Assembly: GCF_000986785.1 (NCBI RefSeq)
Contig: NZ_LAYY01000019.1
Location: 34,025-98,024 of the forward strand
Source: Mesobacillus campisalis
GTDB lineage: Bacteria > Bacillota > Bacilli > Bacillales > Cytobacillaceae
Direction of reading: 5' to 3'
DNA length: 64,000 nucleotides
Shown: piece after piece, positions 1 to 9,173 of the stretch
How positions within the stretch are numbered: position 1 is the first letter of the stretch
Layout of the letters: every line of letters begins with the position of its first letter
Program-made: the position numbers and the translations under genes
Notes under the pieces: model-generated
Told to the model about the DNA's origin: nothing
What the model saw: only the letters and a program-made list of their open reading frames with translations
Databases searched by the model: none

Positions 1-96
1 TCCCTGGTGAGCGTACCAAAACCAATGGAAATTCGTACAGGATTGGAAAACCAATGCAGGCAATATGAGCGCTGGCTTCTTGGCCAAATGCTTTAA
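1..96 (+). CDS. possible C-terminal end of a gene entering from the left
   Basis: The first forward frame is open from base 1 to a TAA at 94-96 (31 codons, ending ERWLLGQML). About half its codons end in G or C, as in real genes here. The other two forward frames are also short and open for part of this stretch, so the choice of frame is uncertain. I do not recognise the product. The remaining bases up to 217 form the leader of med. Confidence 0.25.
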   Translation, partial: SLVSVPKPMEIRTGLENQCRQYERWLLGQML

Positions 97-217
97 CCTT
101 GATAAAAGTCTTTTCAAATCAATGGTTAAAAAGTAAAATTGTACATGATTGATGCTTTGTCTGAAAAAATAGCCTTCTTTTTGATTGGAGTAGGAAATGC
201 AAAAGGAGTTGCACGGC

Positions 218-1270
218 ATGTTAAAACGTTTCGGGCTTATTTTGCTAAGCCTGCTATTGTTAGGAGGCTGTGGGCAGCCCCTTTCAACTGGAGAAATAGA
301 AAAAGTCGGCCTGCTGGTACCTGAAACAATCAATGACCAGGTATGGGGTACCAAAGGGTATCGGGGTCTGCTGAAAATCCAGTCAAGGTTCAATATAGAT
401 GTTTATTATAAGGAAGGAATGAATTCCCAGGCGCTGGTGGAGGATGCAGTCGCCGAGTTCGATCGTAATGGGGTAAACCTTGTTTTTGGCCACGGGAATG
501 AATACGCAGTTTATTTCAACAGCTTTTCCAAAAAGTACCCTGATATTCACTTTATCAGTTTTAACGGGGATGCCAAGAATGACAATACAACAAGCCTGAA
601 TTTCGAGGCTTACGCGATGGGATTCTTTGGAGGCATGGTGGCGGCGCATATGTCGGAGTCCGATTACCTTGCCGTAATAGCAGCGTTCGAGTGGCAGCCG
701 GAAGTAGAGGGTTTTTACGAGGGTGCTGCTTTTTATAACAAAGATGTGGAAGTGGACATCCGTTATGTCGGCCATTGGGATGACCATGAAAAAGCACTGG
801 ATATTCTGGGGAAAGTCTTAAACGGCGGTGCGGATGTCATTTACCCTGCAGGGGATGGTTATAATGTTCCCGTTATTGAGAAGGTGAAGGAAAATGGGCT
901 ATATGTGATTGGGTATATTTCCGACCAATCCGACCTCGGGGAATCGACTGTCCTCACAAGCACCGTCCAGCATGTGGACCAGCTATACGAACTGGTCGCC
1001 TCCAAATACAATGCTAAAGATTTAAAATCTGGCAACTTGTTTTTTGACTTTCAGGACGATGTGATTTCTCTTGGGAAATTCAGCCCTAAGGTGGACGAAC
1101 CTTTCCGCCAGGTGATGGAAATGCATATCAGCAACTATAAGGAAACAGGCAAGCTGCCGAATGATTATGATCATGCGGTCTCCCTGTCCGGCCAAGAGGA
1201 CTCAGTCGGCCTGGCGGTCAATTGGGACCTTGCTCCAGAGGAACCATCCTATCCTGTCTTAAAAAAATAG
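218..1270 (+). CDS. med: Med, BMP/PnrA-type lipoprotein linked to competence
   Basis: A 350-aa lipoprotein of the BMP/Med family, which in B. subtilis acts positively on comK expression. The N-terminus is a short lipoprotein signal with lipobox LGGC (Cys18), followed by a periplasmic-binding-protein-like domain (GLLVPETINDQVWGTKGY near residue 35, later VYPAGDGY-like segments). An ATG at 197 is in frame, but AAAAGGAG at 201-208 lies between it and the ATG at 218, so 218 is the likelier start. In B. subtilis comZ follows med; here the gene ends in a terminator stem and no comZ follows. Family assignment is secure; a competence role is inferred from synteny. Confidence 0.85.
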   Translation: MLKRFGLILLSLLLLGGCGQPLSTGEIEKVGLLVPETINDQVWGTKGYRGLLKIQSRFNIDVYYKEGMNSQALVEDAVAEFDRNGVNLVFGHGNEYAVYFNSFSKKYPDIHFISFNGDAKNDNTTSLNFEAYAMGFFGGMVAAHMSESDYLAVIAAFEWQPEVEGFYEGAAFYNKDVEVDIRYVGHWDDHEKALDILGKVLNGGADVIYPAGDGYNVPVIEKVKENGLYVIGYISDQSDLGESTVLTSTVQHVDQLYELVASKYNAKDLKSGNLFFDFQDDVISLGKFSPKVDEPFRQVMEMHISNYKETGKLPNDYDHAVSLSGQEDSVGLAVNWDLAPEEPSYPVLKK

Positions 1271-1300
1271 GCTGCGGCGAATACCGCAGCCTATTTTTTT
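1266..1300. terminator. shared bidirectional terminator of med and the convergent small gene
   Basis: Stem 1266-1277 pairs perfectly over 12 bp with 1284-1295, with a 6-nt loop. T runs follow on the plus strand and the A run before it serves the minus strand. The med stop (1268-1270) lies in one arm and the stop of the opposing gene (1291-1293) in the other, so one hairpin ends both transcripts. Confidence 0.9.
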
Positions 1301-1590
1301 AAGAACTGGTCAAAGAATGGACGTATTTTCGAAAACATCGGTTTAAGCTGCCGTGCAGAATCGACGAGTGTGTCGATATGGACCATGATCTCTTCCAGGT
1401 TGATTTGGTTTTGGGAGTGGCCCTGATTAACATCACCGAAAATGGAAGGATCTTCTTGCTGCCTTCCTTCTGTTCTTCCCGGACCAAACATGATGCGATC
1501 AAATATGCTCATTCGATTTTCTGATACGGTCTCTTTGCCTTCTTCCAAATAGCTCTCTTCAGCTAATTCCCTTTCCCCGCTATCCGCCAT
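1291..1590 (-). CDS. small uncharacterised protein at the yjzB position
   Basis: A 99-aa soluble protein between med and fabH, read leftwards. The start at 1590 is set by AGGAGGAGA placed about 5 nt upstream; in-frame ATGs further out lack such a site. The N-terminal third is acidic (MADSGERELAEES), a short block MSIFDRIMFGPGR follows, and the C-terminus is conserved-looking (EEIMVHIDTLVDSARQLKP, ending FFDQFLKK). The position matches B. subtilis yjzB, but I cannot confirm homology by reading. It converges on med and shares its terminator. No function assigned. Confidence 0.75.
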   Translation of the reverse strand: MADSGERELAEESYLEEGKETVSENRMSIFDRIMFGPGRTEGRQQEDPSIFGDVNQGHSQNQINLEEIMVHIDTLVDSARQLKPMFSKIRPFFDQFLKK

Positions 1591-1714
1591 CTGCTCTCCT
1601 CCTATAAAATCGAGTTTCTCCTTGTATAGCTTATGAATGATTAGCACCTCCGGCATAGTCATTAGCGGAGCTAACCAATTTCCTATTGCGGAAACAGAAC
1701 CCACTCTGCTAAAA

Positions 1715-1731
1715 TTAGTACCAGATAATAA
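1715..1731 (+). promoter_or_regulatory. probable FapR operator upstream of fabH
   Basis: The 17-mer TTAGTACCAGATAATAA has the layout of a FapR site: left half TTAGTAC, a central A, and an imperfect inverted right half. It aligns with the better palindrome upstream of fabI at 35440. FapR represses fab genes until malonyl-CoA rises. It lies 46 bp before the fabH start. Confidence 0.6.
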
Positions 1732-1776
1732 TAATTGATATTAAAAATATAGATAATGCAAAAGGAGATGGCTCCC

Positions 1777-2709
1777 ATGAATGCAGGGATTTTAGGGATC
1801 GGGCGCTTTATTCCAGAAAAAGTGGTTACAAACCTGGATCTGGAGAAAGTAATGGATACTTCAGATGAGTGGATTAGGACCAGAACTGGAATTGAAGAGC
1901 GAAGGATTGCCGGTGAAAGCATGGATACTTCCGACATTGGTTATGAAGCAGCTGTTAAGGCATTAGATGATGCGGGCGTGGCGCCGGAAGACATCGACCT
2001 CATCCTTGTTGCCACTGTCACACCTGACCAGCCATTCCCAAGTGTTGCCTGCATGCTGCAGGAAAAACTAGGGGCTAGGAAAGCGGCAGCCATGGATGTG
2101 AGCGCTGCCTGTGCCGGCTTTATGTATGGTATTGTTACAGGAAAGCAGTTTATTGAAACAGGAAGCTACAAGTATGTTTTAATAGTAGGAGTTGAAAAGC
2201 TGTCCAAGATTACGGATTGGGAAGACCGCAATACTGCTGTTTTATTTGGGGACGGCGCTGGTGCCGTTGTCATGGGGCCGGTAAGTGAAGGCAAAGGGAT
2301 CCTTTCCTTTGAACTTGGCTCTGACGGTTCTGGCGGCAAATATCTTTACCAGGATTCACACATCAGAATGAACGGCCGGGAAGTCTTCAAATTTGCAGTC
2401 AGGCAGATGGGAGAAAGCAGCATCAATGTCCTTGAAAAGGCTGGGCTTACCAAAGAGGATGTAGATTTCCTCATCCCTCACCAGGCAAATATCAGAATTA
2501 TGGAAGCGGCAAGGCAGCGGCTTGAGCTTCCGATAGAAAAAATGTCCAAGACGGTGCATAAATACGGAAACACATCAGCAGCATCGATTCCAATTTCCCT
2601 CGTCGAAGAGATTGAGGCGGGGAAAATCAAGGATGGAGACCTTATTGTCATGGTCGGCTTTGGTGGCGGATTGACCTGGGGAGCAATCGCAATGCGTTGG
2701 GGCCAATAA
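1777..2709 (+). CDS. fabH: beta-ketoacyl-ACP synthase III (FabH)
   Basis: Condenses acetyl- or branched-chain acyl-CoA with malonyl-ACP to start fatty-acid synthesis. The protein is 310 aa, the usual length. The catalytic triad is visible: Cys112 in [12 protein letters not shown], His235 in IPHQANIRI and Asn265 in [19 protein letters not shown] at 1761 sets the ATG at 1777; an in-frame ATG at 1756 lies before that site. fabF follows 30 bp later, so the two form an initiation and elongation pair. A FapR-type site lies in front. Branched-chain primer preference is expected for the family, not seen here. Confidence 0.97.
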   Translation: MNAGILGIGRFIPEKVVTNLDLEKVMDTSDEWIRTRTGIEERRIAGESMDTSDIGYEAAVKALDDAGVAPEDIDLILVATVTPDQPFPSVACMLQEKLGARKAAAMDVSAACAGFMYGIVTGKQFIETGSYKYVLIVGVEKLSKITDWEDRNTAVLFGDGAGAVVMGPVSEGKGILSFELGSDGSGGKYLYQDSHIRMNGREVFKFAVRQMGESSINVLEKAGLTKEDVDFLIPHQANIRIMEAARQRLELPIEKMSKTVHKYGNTSAASIPISLVEEIEAGKIKDGDLIVMVGFGGGLTWGAIAMRWGQ

Positions 2710-2739
2710 TAAATGTCACGAATAAAGGAGATGAAATAG

Positions 2740-3981
2740 ATGGATAAACGAAGAGTGGTTGTAACTGGAATTGGAGCTGTAACTCCAGTTGGAAATGATG
2801 CAGAAACAGCATGGAAGAATATCATTGCAGGTGTTTCGGGAATTGGAACGGTCACACGGTTGAATCCAGATGACTTTCCTGCCAAGGTCGCGGCAGAGGT
2901 AAAGGATTTTTCAATTGAAGATTTCATCGATAGAAAAGAAGCCAGAAAGATGGACCGTTTCACACATTATGCAGTGGCGGCATCCTTGATGGCGGTAAAA
3001 GATGCAGACCTTGAAATTACCGATGACAATGCTCCTAGAGTTGGAGTGTGGATTGGTTCAGGGATTGGCGGAATGGAAACATTCGAGCAGCAGCATGAAA
3101 CATTTTTGAATCGTGGACATCGACGTGTCAGTCCATTTTTCGTTCCTATGATGATTCCGGATATGGCAACTGGCCAGGTTTCCATCACATTGGGTGCACG
3201 CGGATTCAATTCTTGCACGGTAACAGCTTGTGCAACCGGAACAAACTCAATCGGAGATGCTTTTAAGGTCATCCAGCGCGGCGATGCCGATGTAATGTTC
3301 AGCGGCGGAGCAGAGGCGCCAATTACAAAGATGAGCTTTGCCGGTTTCTGCGCAAACACCGCGCTCTCCACAAACCAGGACCCGCAAAAGGCCAGCAGGC
3401 CATTTGACAAAAACCGCGATGGTTTTGTCATGGGTGAAGGTGCCGGCATTCTTGTTCTCGAGGAGCTTGAACATGCCAAGGCCCGCGGAGCGAAAATCTA
3501 TGCCGAGATTGTTGGCTATGGCGCAACAGGCGATGCTTATCATATTACGGCTCCGGCTCCTGAAGGAGAAGGCGGCGCCAGGGCGATGAAAATGGCCATT
3601 GAGGACGGCGGCTTGAACCCTGAAGAAGTAGGATATATTAATGCCCACGGCACAAGCACCGAATACAATGATAAATTTGAAACAATGGCCATTAAGAAAG
3701 TGTTTGGCGAGCATGCCTATAAGCTGGCCGTCAGCTCGACCAAGTCGATGACCGGCCATCTGTTAGGAGCAGCCGGAGGAATAGAAGCAATCTTTACAGT
3801 CCTTGCTCTAAAAGAAGGGGTCTTGCCTCCAACCATGAACTACGAAACACCGGATCCGGACTGCGACCTTGATTATGTGCCAAATGAATCACGCCATCAG
3901 GAAGTAAAGGCGGCGATCAGCAACTCATTAGGCTTCGGAGGACATAATGCCACCATCGCCTTTAGAAAATATGAAGCTTAA
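2740..3981 (+). CDS. fabF: beta-ketoacyl-ACP synthase II (FabF)
   Basis: Elongating condensing enzyme of type II fatty-acid synthesis. At 413 aa it is full length. Catalytic residues are Cys164 ([11 protein letters not shown]), His303 ([11 protein letters not shown]) and His340 ([14 protein letters not shown]). The ribosome site AAAGGAGATG lies 8 nt before the ATG. It is cotranscribed with fabH and followed by a strong terminator, so fabHF appears to be a two-gene operon under FapR. Confidence 0.97.
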   Translation: MDKRRVVVTGIGAVTPVGNDAETAWKNIIAGVSGIGTVTRLNPDDFPAKVAAEVKDFSIEDFIDRKEARKMDRFTHYAVAASLMAVKDADLEITDDNAPRVGVWIGSGIGGMETFEQQHETFLNRGHRRVSPFFVPMMIPDMATGQVSITLGARGFNSCTVTACATGTNSIGDAFKVIQRGDADVMFSGGAEAPITKMSFAGFCANTALSTNQDPQKASRPFDKNRDGFVMGEGAGILVLEELEHAKARGAKIYAEIVGYGATGDAYHITAPAPEGEGGARAMKMAIEDGGLNPEEVGYINAHGTSTEYNDKFETMAIKKVFGEHAYKLAVSSTKSMTGHLLGAAGGIEAIFTVLALKEGVLPPTMNYETPDPDCDLDYVPNESRHQEVKAAISNSLGFGGHNATIAFRKYEA

Positions 3982-4002
3982 GACGGGACGCCCCCTCTTG
4001 GG

Positions 4003-4036
4003 ATTGCCGGGAAACTATCTTTCCCGGCAATTTTTT
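4003..4036 (+). terminator. fabHF terminator
   Basis: A 12-bp stem (4003-4014 with 4020-4031, ATTGCCGGGAAA arms) and loop CTATC, followed by TTTTTT. It closes the fabHF operon and lies just before a 52-nt repeat array. Confidence 0.92.
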
Positions 4037-4047
4037 GTTATTTACGG

Positions 4048-4235
4048 ATCAGTGACAGTGTCAGAACCTAAAAATAGCGGGAGTACTTCAGAACGGTCAC
4101 TGAGAGCAGTTGTCAGAACCAAAAAATAGCGGGAGTCCGTCAAAAAGGGAACTGAGAGTTCGTGTCAGAGCCCCAAATTAGCGGGAGTCCGTCAAAACGG
4201 TCACTGAGCGAGGTTGTCAGAGACCAAAATCCCCG
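4048..4235. repeat. 52-nt palindromic tandem repeat, array 1
   Basis: The motif GTCAG recurs at 4060, 4112, 4164 and 4216, exactly 52 nt apart. Each unit holds a CCAAAA-like run, GCGGGAGT, GTCAAAA and (G)GTCACTGAG. TCAGTGAC and GTCACTGA are inverted copies, so each unit can fold. Units are diverged from one another. 52 is not a multiple of 3 and no frame stays open. The same family forms a longer array at 26213. The 205 bp from the array to about 4440 shows nothing I can identify. Confidence 0.9.
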
Positions 4236-4460
4236 AAAGGAAAGTAAAAAGTCACTGCAGATCTGACCATCAAAGCCCTCATAACGCTCCCGCAAAAATT
4301 ATTCACTTCAAGCATTCAAAACTTCTCGCTCACAATCTGTTCGAATCCAGACTCCCCGAACCAGGGCCGCCCCATATAGAAACATTCTCACCTTCCCATC
4401 ATATACTGATGACAACAGGCAAAAATATGGAGGAAACTACATGGGGTAATCAGGACGGAT

Positions 4461-5219
4461 TTGTGGATGAAGGAGAATTTTTCCGACCCATTAAAGATGT
4501 GTGCAGAAATATTGCAGGGAGAGGAAGAAAACGCAGCTCCCTTTTATCAGTATTTGCGGAAGTTTGGCATGTATAAGCCAAATGCAAGAAGCATGCAAAT
4601 CTTTGAGGAATTGAAAAAACAGGATATATGGGTGAAGGTTGACCGCCTGCATCAGCATTACCGGAAAAAGTGGAACGGCCCCGAAATACCTGTTTATATT
4701 TTTCCGATGGATGCAGCCCAGCGCCGCCTTATGCTGAATGGTAATGGGAAGTCGGGGGTTTCATTTAAAGACAAAATGTTCTTGTTTTTGACGCCGCTTG
4801 ACGATGAGGGAGAGCTAAAAGCGTTATTCGTGCACGAATATCATCATATCTGCCGCATGCGCATGCAAAAAAAGAATATAAGGGATTACACCCTGCTAGA
4901 CTCCATGGTGTTGGAAGGTTTGGCGGAACACGCTGTCGCCAAGGAGTGCGGTGAACGATATATTGGAAAATGGTCAGCAAAGTATTCCCACAGGGAACTT
5001 GAATTTTTTTGGGAAAAGTATCTTTCAGGGAACCTGTCGGTTAAAAAGGGGCACCGTCTGCATGATGAGCTTTTATTTGGCAGTGGGCGCTACCCGGGCC
5101 TAATGGGCTATGCAATGGGATATGAAATAATCTCACAATACAAAAGCAACAAAAGTTTTACTGCAAAAGCATCTTTTGTAACCTTGTCAGAAGAATTTAC
5201 AAAAATGTTGAAAATTTAA
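4461..5219 (+). CDS. yjaZ: YjaZ, DUF2268 predicted Zn protease; start disrupted
   Basis: DUF2268 family protein with the zinc-protease motif HEYHH in FVHEYHHICRM and a Glu-rich helix after it (VLEGLAEHAVAKECGERY). The TTG at 4461 gives 252 aa but has no good ribosome site. The likely original start is the ATG at 4441, preceded by GGAGGAAACTAC, yet that frame stops at once (ATG GGG TAA). Adding one G to the run 4443-4446 would give MGVIRTDLWMKEN and join the main frame, matching the N-terminus I remember for the family. So this is either a frameshift just after the start, a read error in a G run, or a shorter working protein. Confidence 0.8.
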   Translation: MWMKENFSDPLKMCAEILQGEEENAAPFYQYLRKFGMYKPNARSMQIFEELKKQDIWVKVDRLHQHYRKKWNGPEIPVYIFPMDAAQRRLMLNGNGKSGVSFKDKMFLFLTPLDDEGELKALFVHEYHHICRMRMQKKNIRDYTLLDSMVLEGLAEHAVAKECGERYIGKWSAKYSHRELEFFWEKYLSGNLSVKKGHRLHDELLFGSGRYPGLMGYAMGYEIISQYKSNKSFTAKASFVTLSEEFTKMLKI

Positions 5220-5238
5220 CCAACCAGTGCGTAAATGA

Positions 5239-5265
5239 AAACCCGGAAAATCGGGTTTTTTTTTA
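5239..5265 (+). terminator. yjaZ terminator
   Basis: Stem AACCCG/CGGGTT around a GAAAAT loop, followed by nine T. Confidence 0.85.
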
Positions 5266-5305
5266 TTTCTCAGGTGACTAAAAATTTTGAATTGATAAAA
5301 AAGTA

Positions 5306-5334
5306 TTGCAATTGTAATAGAAATATAATAATAT
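5306..5334 (+). promoter_or_regulatory. SigA-type promoter of the app operon
   Basis: TTGCAA (5306-5311), a 17-nt spacer and TAATAT (5329-5334), 45 bp before appD in AT-rich DNA. Confidence 0.7.
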
Positions 5335-5378
5335 TTTATTAGAATTTACAGAAAATTAAAAATGCGGGAAGGTGTCAT

Positions 5379-6398
5379 ATGAGTCGTTTATCACATAAAA
5401 ATGCACCTTTGCTTGAGGTTAAGAACCTTGAAACAGCCTTTTCCATTGATGGGGAATTTCATAACGCGGTTGACGGGGTTTCCTTCAGCGTCAAGCCAAA
5501 GCAAATTGTAGGAATCGTTGGGGAATCAGGATGCGGGAAATCAGTCATGAGCCTATCGATCATGCAGCTCCTTCCCAGGGGAGTCGGTGAAATCCGTTCG
5601 GGCAGCATTGTTTTCGAAGACGTCCATTTGGATCGAATGTCAGATAAAGAGATGAACAAAATACGAGGCCGGGAAATCTCAATGATTTTCCAGGAGCCGA
5701 TGACGTCCTTGAATCCAGTATTCACAATCGGCTACCAGATTGAAGAAGTATTGTTCAATCATATGAAGATATCGAAGAACGAAGCACGTCTTAAAAGTAT
5801 AGCGCTTTTGAAAAGTGTTGGAATCTCACGTCCAGAAAAACTGGTGGATGAGTATCCGCACCAGCTTTCCGGGGGGATGAGGCAGCGTGTCATGATTGCA
5901 ATGGCAATCGCTTGCCAGCCAAAGCTCCTCATTGCAGATGAGCCAACTACAGCATTGGATGTCACCGTACAGGCACAAATTCTCGATCTGCTAAAGAGCA
6001 TACAGGAAGTCAATGACATGTCTATCATCTTGATTACCCATGACTTGGGAGTCATTGCCGAGATGTGCGATGAGGTTATCGTGATGTATGCCGGAAAGAT
6101 TGTTGAGCGTACAGATGTCGAATCGCTTTTCTACAATCCAAAGCATCCATACACCGAACTTTTGATGGGTGCGATCCCCAAAATGGATGAAGAGGCCGAA
6201 GTTCTAAGTTCCATTAAAGGGATTGTTCCTTCGTTAAAAAACATGCCACAGACAGGCTGTAAGTTCGCGGCACGCTGCCCAAAAGCCCTGCCGGAATGCT
6301 CGGCAATTACCCCGCTGCTCGGAGAGGTGGAAAAGGGGCATGATGTCGCATGCATCTTATATGAAACAAGCCTGCCAAGAGAAGGGGTTAATGCATAA
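5379..6398 (+). CDS. appD: oligopeptide ABC transporter ATPase (AppD type)
   Basis: First ATPase of a peptide importer; 339 aa, OppD/DppD family. Visible are Walker A GESGCGKS (residues 48-55), Q-loop FQEPMTSLNP, signature LSGGMRQR, Walker [13 protein letters not shown] and the switch His in ILITHDLGV. The C-terminal oligopeptide-transporter domain carries the Cys-rich motif GCKFAARCPKALPEC, also present in appF but absent from the oppD at 17781. Gene order D-F-A-B-C is that of B. subtilis app. Its stop overlaps the start of appF by one base (TAATG), which implies translational coupling. Confidence 0.95.
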   Translation: MSRLSHKNAPLLEVKNLETAFSIDGEFHNAVDGVSFSVKPKQIVGIVGESGCGKSVMSLSIMQLLPRGVGEIRSGSIVFEDVHLDRMSDKEMNKIRGREISMIFQEPMTSLNPVFTIGYQIEEVLFNHMKISKNEARLKSIALLKSVGISRPEKLVDEYPHQLSGGMRQRVMIAMAIACQPKLLIADEPTTALDVTVQAQILDLLKSIQEVNDMSIILITHDLGVIAEMCDEVIVMYAGKIVERTDVESLFYNPKHPYTELLMGAIPKMDEEAEVLSSIKGIVPSLKNMPQTGCKFAARCPKALPECSAITPLLGEVEKGHDVACILYETSLPREGVNA

Positions 6399-7384
6399 TG
6401 GGCAACTCAACGCTGACCAACCGGGAAAACCTGCTTGAAGTGAAGAACCTGAAAACCTATTATCCCGTAAAGGGAGGATTCCTCCGCCGAACAGTCGGGA
6501 ATGTGAAGGCGGTTGATGATATTTCCTTTGACATCAAAGCAGGTGAAACACTTGGCCTTGTGGGAGAGTCGGGCTGTGGAAAGTCAACCACGGGGAGGAC
6601 CATTATCCGGCTGTTGAAAGCAACAGGCGGACAGGTGCTTTTTGAGGGGAAGGACATCACCAAGCTTAGGGGCAAGTCGCTGCAGTCCATCCGCCAGGAT
6701 ATCCAGATGGTCTTCCAGGATCCATATGCATCCCTGAATCCGATGCAAATGGTCGGAGACATTGTTTCCGAGCCTATTCTCAATTATAAAAGCGTAAACA
6801 AAAATGACCTCAAGAATGAAGTTATGGATTTGCTGAACAGGGTAGGCTTGCCGGAGGATGCCTATTATAAATATGCCCACGAATTTTCCGGGGGACAAAG
6901 GCAGCGTATCGGAATTGCAAGAGCGCTGGCCCTTAGGCCGAAACTCATCATCGCCGATGAGCCGGTATCAGCCCTCGACGTTTCTGTCCAGTCCCAGGTG
7001 CTGAACCTTTTAAAAGAACTGCAGGATGAATTTGACCTTACCTTTTTATTCATCGCCCACGATCTTAGTGTGGTTAAGCATATGAGCGACCGGATAGGCG
7101 TCATGTATCTCGGAAGCATGGCAGAGATTGCTGACCGCTCGAGCATCTACAGCGAACCGCTCCATCCCTATACAAAAGCTTTGATTTCAGCTATTCCGAT
7201 GCCGGATCCACGACGCAAAAGTAAGCGCATCGTCCTTCAGGGAGATGTGCCAAGCCCATTGAATCCTCCTTCCGGGTGCCCGTTCCATCCGCGCTGCCCT
7301 GAAGCCAGGCCGGAGTGCTCCGCTGTGAAACCGGCTTTAAAGGAGGTGAAGCCAGGGCATCAGGTTGCCTGCCATCTTTATTAG
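6398..7384 (+). CDS. appF: oligopeptide ABC transporter ATPase (AppF type)
   Basis: Second ATPase of the App importer, 328 aa. It has Walker A GESGCGKSTTGRT, Q-loop FQDPYASLNP, signature FSGGQRQR, Walker B LIIADEPVSALD and FIAHDLSVV, with a C-terminal Cys motif GCPFHPRCPEARPEC. It pairs with AppD to drive the AppBC channel. The start ATG shares one base with the appD stop. A 41-nt gap with GGGGGG leads into appA. Confidence 0.95.
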   Translation: MGNSTLTNRENLLEVKNLKTYYPVKGGFLRRTVGNVKAVDDISFDIKAGETLGLVGESGCGKSTTGRTIIRLLKATGGQVLFEGKDITKLRGKSLQSIRQDIQMVFQDPYASLNPMQMVGDIVSEPILNYKSVNKNDLKNEVMDLLNRVGLPEDAYYKYAHEFSGGQRQRIGIARALALRPKLIIADEPVSALDVSVQSQVLNLLKELQDEFDLTFLFIAHDLSVVKHMSDRIGVMYLGSMAEIADRSSIYSEPLHPYTKALISAIPMPDPRRKSKRIVLQGDVPSPLNPPSGCPFHPRCPEARPECSAVKPALKEVKPGHQVACHLY

Positions 7385-7425
7385 TTAGCCATGCTAAACA
7401 AAAATAATCCTTTGGGGGGAAAAAC

Positions 7426-9141
7426 ATGAAAAAACCATTATTTTGGCTCAGCATGCTTGTTTTGGTTCTGTCTGCATTCCTTGCAGCCTGCAGCGGCGGC
7501 GGAAGTTCGGAACCATCCAACACCGAAAAAGAGAAGGAAAACGCGGCAGAAGAAAACGGACCGCAGGATGGCGGTACACTGACATATGCCTTGGATACTG
7601 AATTCAAAGGCCTTCTAAACTGGAATTTCTATGATATGGACGGCGATGATGATATCATCGAGCTGTTTGACGACCCATTGATCGATTACGATGAGAATTT
7701 GCAGGCTCAGCCTAATATTGCAAGCTGGGAAACAGAAGACAATAAGAACTATACATTCACCTTTGAAAAAGGCGTAAAGTGGCACAATGGTGAAGAGCTT
7801 ACGGTCAATGACTGGGTATTTGCGATTGAGACGATTGCCACCCTAGGCGGCGAGCATCAGCGCTGGTCCAATGTCAATACAATCGAAGGTGTGAAGGATT
7901 TCAACGAAGGAAAAGCGGACAGCATCTCCGGGCTTGAAGTGGTGGACGACTATACATTGAAAATCGCTTTTGACAAGGCGCGTGTAAACAACCTCGAAAA
8001 CGTGTGGGCATACCCGCTTTCCCGCAAGGAATTTGAAGGAATCAAACCTAAGGACATGGCTGCTTCCGAGCAGGTTCGTACAAAGCCGGTCGGAACTGGT
8101 CCGTTTAAAGTAGCAAAGGTGGTTCCGGGCGAGTCTGTTGAGCTTGTGCGCAACGAAGAGTATTGGAAAGGAAAGCCGCATCTTGAAAAGATTATCGTCA
8201 AAGTAATCGACAGTTCCCTGACTACAGGAGAATTGAAGAACGGTACAGTTGACCTTGCCCCATTCCATCCAACTGTCCTTCCGGAAGTTGAAGCTCTCGA
8301 AAATGTCGAAGTTGTTAAGTACCCAGGCCTTTCTTATTACTATGTTGGTTTTAAATTAGGCAAATTCGACGGCAAAAAAGTGGTTATGGATATTGAAAAA
8401 TATCAAAATACAAAACTTCGCCAGGCGATGCTTTATGCGATTAACCGCGAAGAGTGGGTAGATGCCTTCTTCAGCGGTCTTGGCAAGCCGCTTAACCGCC
8501 CAATCCCGACATCCCACTGGATTGCAGCCGACAATGCCGACATGCCGGTCCAGTATGAGTATGACCCGGAAAAGGCAAAGGCTTTGCTTGATGAAGCAGG
8601 CTACAAGGATGCTGACGGTGATGGGTTCCGTGAAGATCCAAACGGCAAGGAGTTTGTCGTCAACTTCTCCCACTATGCAACCGGCAACCCGACATTTGAA
8701 GCACGCGCTAAGGCATTCACCCAATACTGGGAAGAGGTTGGCTTGAAGACGAAGCTTCAAATGACAGATGTTAACCTGTACTATGACCAGCTTGAAAAAG
8801 ATGATCCATCCCTTGAAGTATTCTACGGCGGCTGGGGAACTGGCACAGATCCGGACCCGCTTCCGCTTTGGGGCAATGACACAGTCTGGAATTACCCCCG
8901 CTGGGTAAATGACGACGCACAGAAGCTTCTTGAAGATGCTGTTGATATTGAGGTGGTAGGTACGGACACTGAAAAGCGTAAAGAGCTTTATGTCGAATGG
9001 CAGAAGATCTTTAATGAAGAAGTTCCTGTACTTCCAATCCTGGAGCTGGAAGAAGTTATGGCTGTCAACGAGCGCGTTCAAGGCGTGGAATACGATGTTT
9101 CAGGTCAAAACTCAGCTCATGAATGGTGGATCAAGCAGTAA
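7426..9141 (+). CDS. appA: oligopeptide-binding lipoprotein (AppA type)
   Basis: Extracellular peptide receptor of the App importer; 571 aa, solute-binding family 5. Lipoprotein signal ends at LAAC (Cys22), then a Ser/Glu-rich linker and the mature domain opening with QDGGTLTYALD. It contains the family pattern of an early YDPLIDYDENL segment and KGVKWHNGEELTVNDWVF. It sits between the ATPase and permease genes, as in B. subtilis app. App systems take up longer peptides in B. subtilis; the ligand here is not readable. Confidence 0.94.
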   Translation: MKKPLFWLSMLVLVLSAFLAACSGGGSSEPSNTEKEKENAAEENGPQDGGTLTYALDTEFKGLLNWNFYDMDGDDDIIELFDDPLIDYDENLQAQPNIASWETEDNKNYTFTFEKGVKWHNGEELTVNDWVFAIETIATLGGEHQRWSNVNTIEGVKDFNEGKADSISGLEVVDDYTLKIAFDKARVNNLENVWAYPLSRKEFEGIKPKDMAASEQVRTKPVGTGPFKVAKVVPGESVELVRNEEYWKGKPHLEKIIVKVIDSSLTTGELKNGTVDLAPFHPTVLPEVEALENVEVVKYPGLSYYYVGFKLGKFDGKKVVMDIEKYQNTKLRQAMLYAINREEWVDAFFSGLGKPLNRPIPTSHWIAADNADMPVQYEYDPEKAKALLDEAGYKDADGDGFREDPNGKEFVVNFSHYATGNPTFEARAKAFTQYWEEVGLKTKLQMTDVNLYYDQLEKDDPSLEVFYGGWGTGTDPDPLPLWGNDTVWNYPRWVNDDAQKLLEDAVDIEVVGTDTEKRKELYVEWQKIFNEEVPVLPILELEEVMAVNERVQGVEYDVSGQNSAHEWWIKQ

Positions 9142-9173
9142 CGGTCCACTCGTTCAGATAAGGAGAATGCATC

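Noticed and set aside
4214..4576. 120-aa forward ORF covering part of array 1 and the yjaZ start
   Set aside because: It begins inside the repeat array, has no ribosome site and overlaps yjaZ in another frame.
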